From contig RFJB01000145.1 in assembly GCA_003695045.1 (NCBI GenBank), forward strand, positions 1-5,651: a DNA stretch of 5,651 nucleotides, read 5' to 3'. Shown here piece after piece: positions 4,749 to 5,651 of the stretch. Position numbers and translations under genes: made by a program. This DNA comes from Candidatus Woesearchaeota archaeon (GTDB lineage: Archaea; Nanobdellota; Nanobdellia; Woesearchaeales; J091). The notes under the pieces are model-generated. The model searched no databases. It was not told the DNA's origin and saw only the letters and a program-made list of their open reading frames with translations. Numbering within the stretch: the first letter of the stretch is position 1; each line of letters opens with the position of its first letter.

Positions 4749-5315
4749 TCAGGAGGAAAGAACTCCTATCTCGTAGTTTTCAAGAGTGGATTTTGCCTTC
4801 GCGTTCCCCCCGTGTTTTCCCATGAATGCCGAGCTTCCGTCAATTCCGCAGAGCTTGAGTATGTTTCCTGCACCTCCAGGATGCTGGGATATCCAGTCAG
4901 TTAAATCGTAGACCTTTCCGTTTATTGCAGTCCAGCAGCTCTGCGCATTGTCGTGGGCTGCGACTTCAGCAAGCGTTATTCCCGATGCCTGTTCCGGAAC
5001 CTGCCCGGCAACTTGAGTGTCAAGCTCGGATGGCTCAGGCACAGGAACCTGCTCTTCAAGTTGAGCAGTTTCTTCCTCAACACCCTCCAGTTTTGCGGCG
5101 ATTTCCTCTTCAGGAGTTTCGCCAGTATCATCGGCGTTTTCCTGCTGCGAACCTGCAGGTGTTGGTTCATCCGCTGCTTTTGCGCTTTCAACAGAACTTT
5201 GAACATCCTGTTGAACGCTTTTCTCCACGGATTTCTCCACGGAAGTTCCGCAACCAGCCAGCACAATAGAAGCAACAAACAACACGACCACAAAGTAAGA
5301 GTATTTCACACCCAT
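4749..5315 (-). CDS. Cytochrome b5-domain lipoprotein
   Basis: The 188-residue protein has a lipoprotein-type signal peptide with lipobox VLAGC (C22 as the probable lipidated residue). A low-complexity segment follows with an SVEKSVEKSV start and then many Glu, Gln, Pro and Ala (25-110). A C-terminal cytochrome b5-like heme domain occupies about 112-188: ITLAEVAAHDNAQSCWTAINGKVYDLTDWISQHPGGAG, then ILKLCGIDGSSAFMGKHGG. The HPGG histidine H145 and the later H168 are the expected axial heme ligands. C127 and C156 are extra cysteines that could pair in an oxidising outer location. It is thus predicted to sit on the outer face of the membrane, tethered by lipid through a flexible stalk, carrying electrons. 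ATG 5315 is chosen because GGAGGTGG (5323-5330) stands 7 bases upstream; the GTG at 5333 is not supported. It precedes the DoxX-like gene in one operon. Confidence 0.92.
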   Translation of the reverse strand: MGVKYSYFVVVLFVASIVLAGCGTSVEKSVEKSVQQDVQSSVESAKAADEPTPAGSQQENADDTGETPEEEIAAKLEGVEEETAQLEEQVPVPEPSELDTQVAGQVPEQASGITLAEVAAHDNAQSCWTAINGKVYDLTDWISQHPGGAGNILKLCGIDGSSAFMGKHGGNAKAKSTLENYEIGVLSS

Positions 5316-5364
5316 CCTGACTCCACCTCCCACTTATACTATGCTGAATGACGGGTGCAGTGCC

Positions 5365-5373
5365 GTATAAAAA
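5365..5373 (-). promoter_or_regulatory. TATA-like box for the cytochrome b5 / DoxX operon
   Basis: The minus strand reads TTTTTATAC here. A start about 25 bases downstream would fall near 5342-5346, giving a leader of about 30 bases containing GGAGGTGG. It lies in the 77-base gap after the upstream same-strand gene, so the pair probably has its own promoter. Confidence 0.5.
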
Positions 5374-5392
5374 GGTTATGTTTAAGTAGCGC

Positions 5393-5651
5393 TTATTTCA
5401 CGCCCCACCAGCCCTGCCACTCGACAACCCTTATTTCCTGATTCGTTCTGAAATCAAAAGCAGCGCCGTTGCGTAGCTCTACCGGCTGGTATGTTTCAGG
5501 ATGCATAACCTGCACTGTGGGGTTCTCCCGGATTACCCTTGTTTTGAATTTCTCAAGAATTCTGTAATGGGTGCGGTTCGGAAAGAAGCCGGTCATCCTG
5601 CCTGTTCTCAGGTCAACGCACTGCACGGAATGCCCCAGCTTCTTGACCTTC
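5393..5651 (-). CDS. NMD3-like protein, C-terminal part; 5' end outside window
   Basis: The frame enters at the right edge and runs 86 codons to TAA at 5393-5395. Its visible start KVKKLGHSVQCVDLRTGRM flows through the GTG at 5624-5626, which has no convincing ribosome binding site, so that GTG is taken as an internal Val and the gene as truncated by the window. The segment VQVMHPETYQPVEL resembles the 'D/HPETY-x-x-V' stretch I recall from the C-terminal part of archaeal and eukaryotic NMD3, the adaptor that in eukaryotes exports the 60S subunit; in archaea a role in ribosome assembly or surveillance is supposed. The N-terminal zinc-ribbon that would confirm NMD3 is off the window. The protein ends in an aromatic EWQGWWGVK tail. 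Identification is from memory of the motif only; the frame itself is clear. Confidence 0.5.
   Translation of the reverse strand, partial: KVKKLGHSVQCVDLRTGRMTGFFPNRTHYRILEKFKTRVIRENPTVQVMHPETYQPVELRNGAAFDFRTNQEIRVVEWQGWWGVK

Noticed and set aside
4976..5293. Minus-strand open frame in another frame within the lipoprotein gene
   Set aside because: It is a shifted reading of the same strand. The lipobox, stalk and b5 motifs are all in the other frame.
4925..5351. Plus-strand open frames opposite the cytochrome b5 lipoprotein
   Set aside because: Their composition mirrors the Glu/Gln/Pro-rich stalk on the other strand. No start signal or domain is seen.

Overview
The window looks archaeal. Four things point that way: an archaeal-type ribosomal protein L3, a DUF460 RNase H-fold protein (a family essentially restricted to archaea), a membrane-anchored winged-helix protein of the archaeal COG2512 type, and start sites with GAGGTGAT-like ribosome binding sites and TATA-like A/T boxes. 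The N-terminus of L3 resembles my memory of small-genome (DPANN-type) archaea, but lineage cannot be fixed without a search. No tRNA, rRNA, CRISPR array, insertion sequence or integrase is visible.

Layout, left to right. Bases 1-552 (minus) hold the N-terminal half of ribosomal protein L3, running off the left edge; a TATA-like box lies at 623-630. Next on the same strand is a secreted, highly charged protein with internal repeats (654-1247). A 396-base divergent intergenic region (1248-1643) contains inverted and tandem repeats and candidate promoters for both directions. On the plus strand follow a membrane-spanning protein with an outer beta-sandwich and a cytoplasmic winged helix (1644-2531), then a PPC/DUF296-domain protein (2660-3082) translationally coupled by an ATGA overlap to the DUF460 protein (3079-4329). 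The plus-strand cluster meets a minus-strand pair tail to tail with an 11-base overlap. That pair is a cytochrome b5-domain lipoprotein (4749-5315) followed by a four-helix DoxX-family membrane protein (4319-4738), read from a promoter near 5365-5373. At the right edge is the C-terminal part of a minus-strand gene (5393-5651) that resembles the NMD3 ribosome-export family.

The ends of the window are translation-related (L3, NMD3-like). The middle is a mix of envelope, signalling, probable nucleic-acid and redox functions. The most suggestive local modules are the b5-lipoprotein/DoxX pair (a possible surface redox unit), the coupled PPC/DUF460 pair, and a structured leader candidate upstream of the secreted repeat protein. 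L3 also differs sharply in base composition and leucine codon choice from the genes to its right. All functions are inferred from sequence patterns read by eye.
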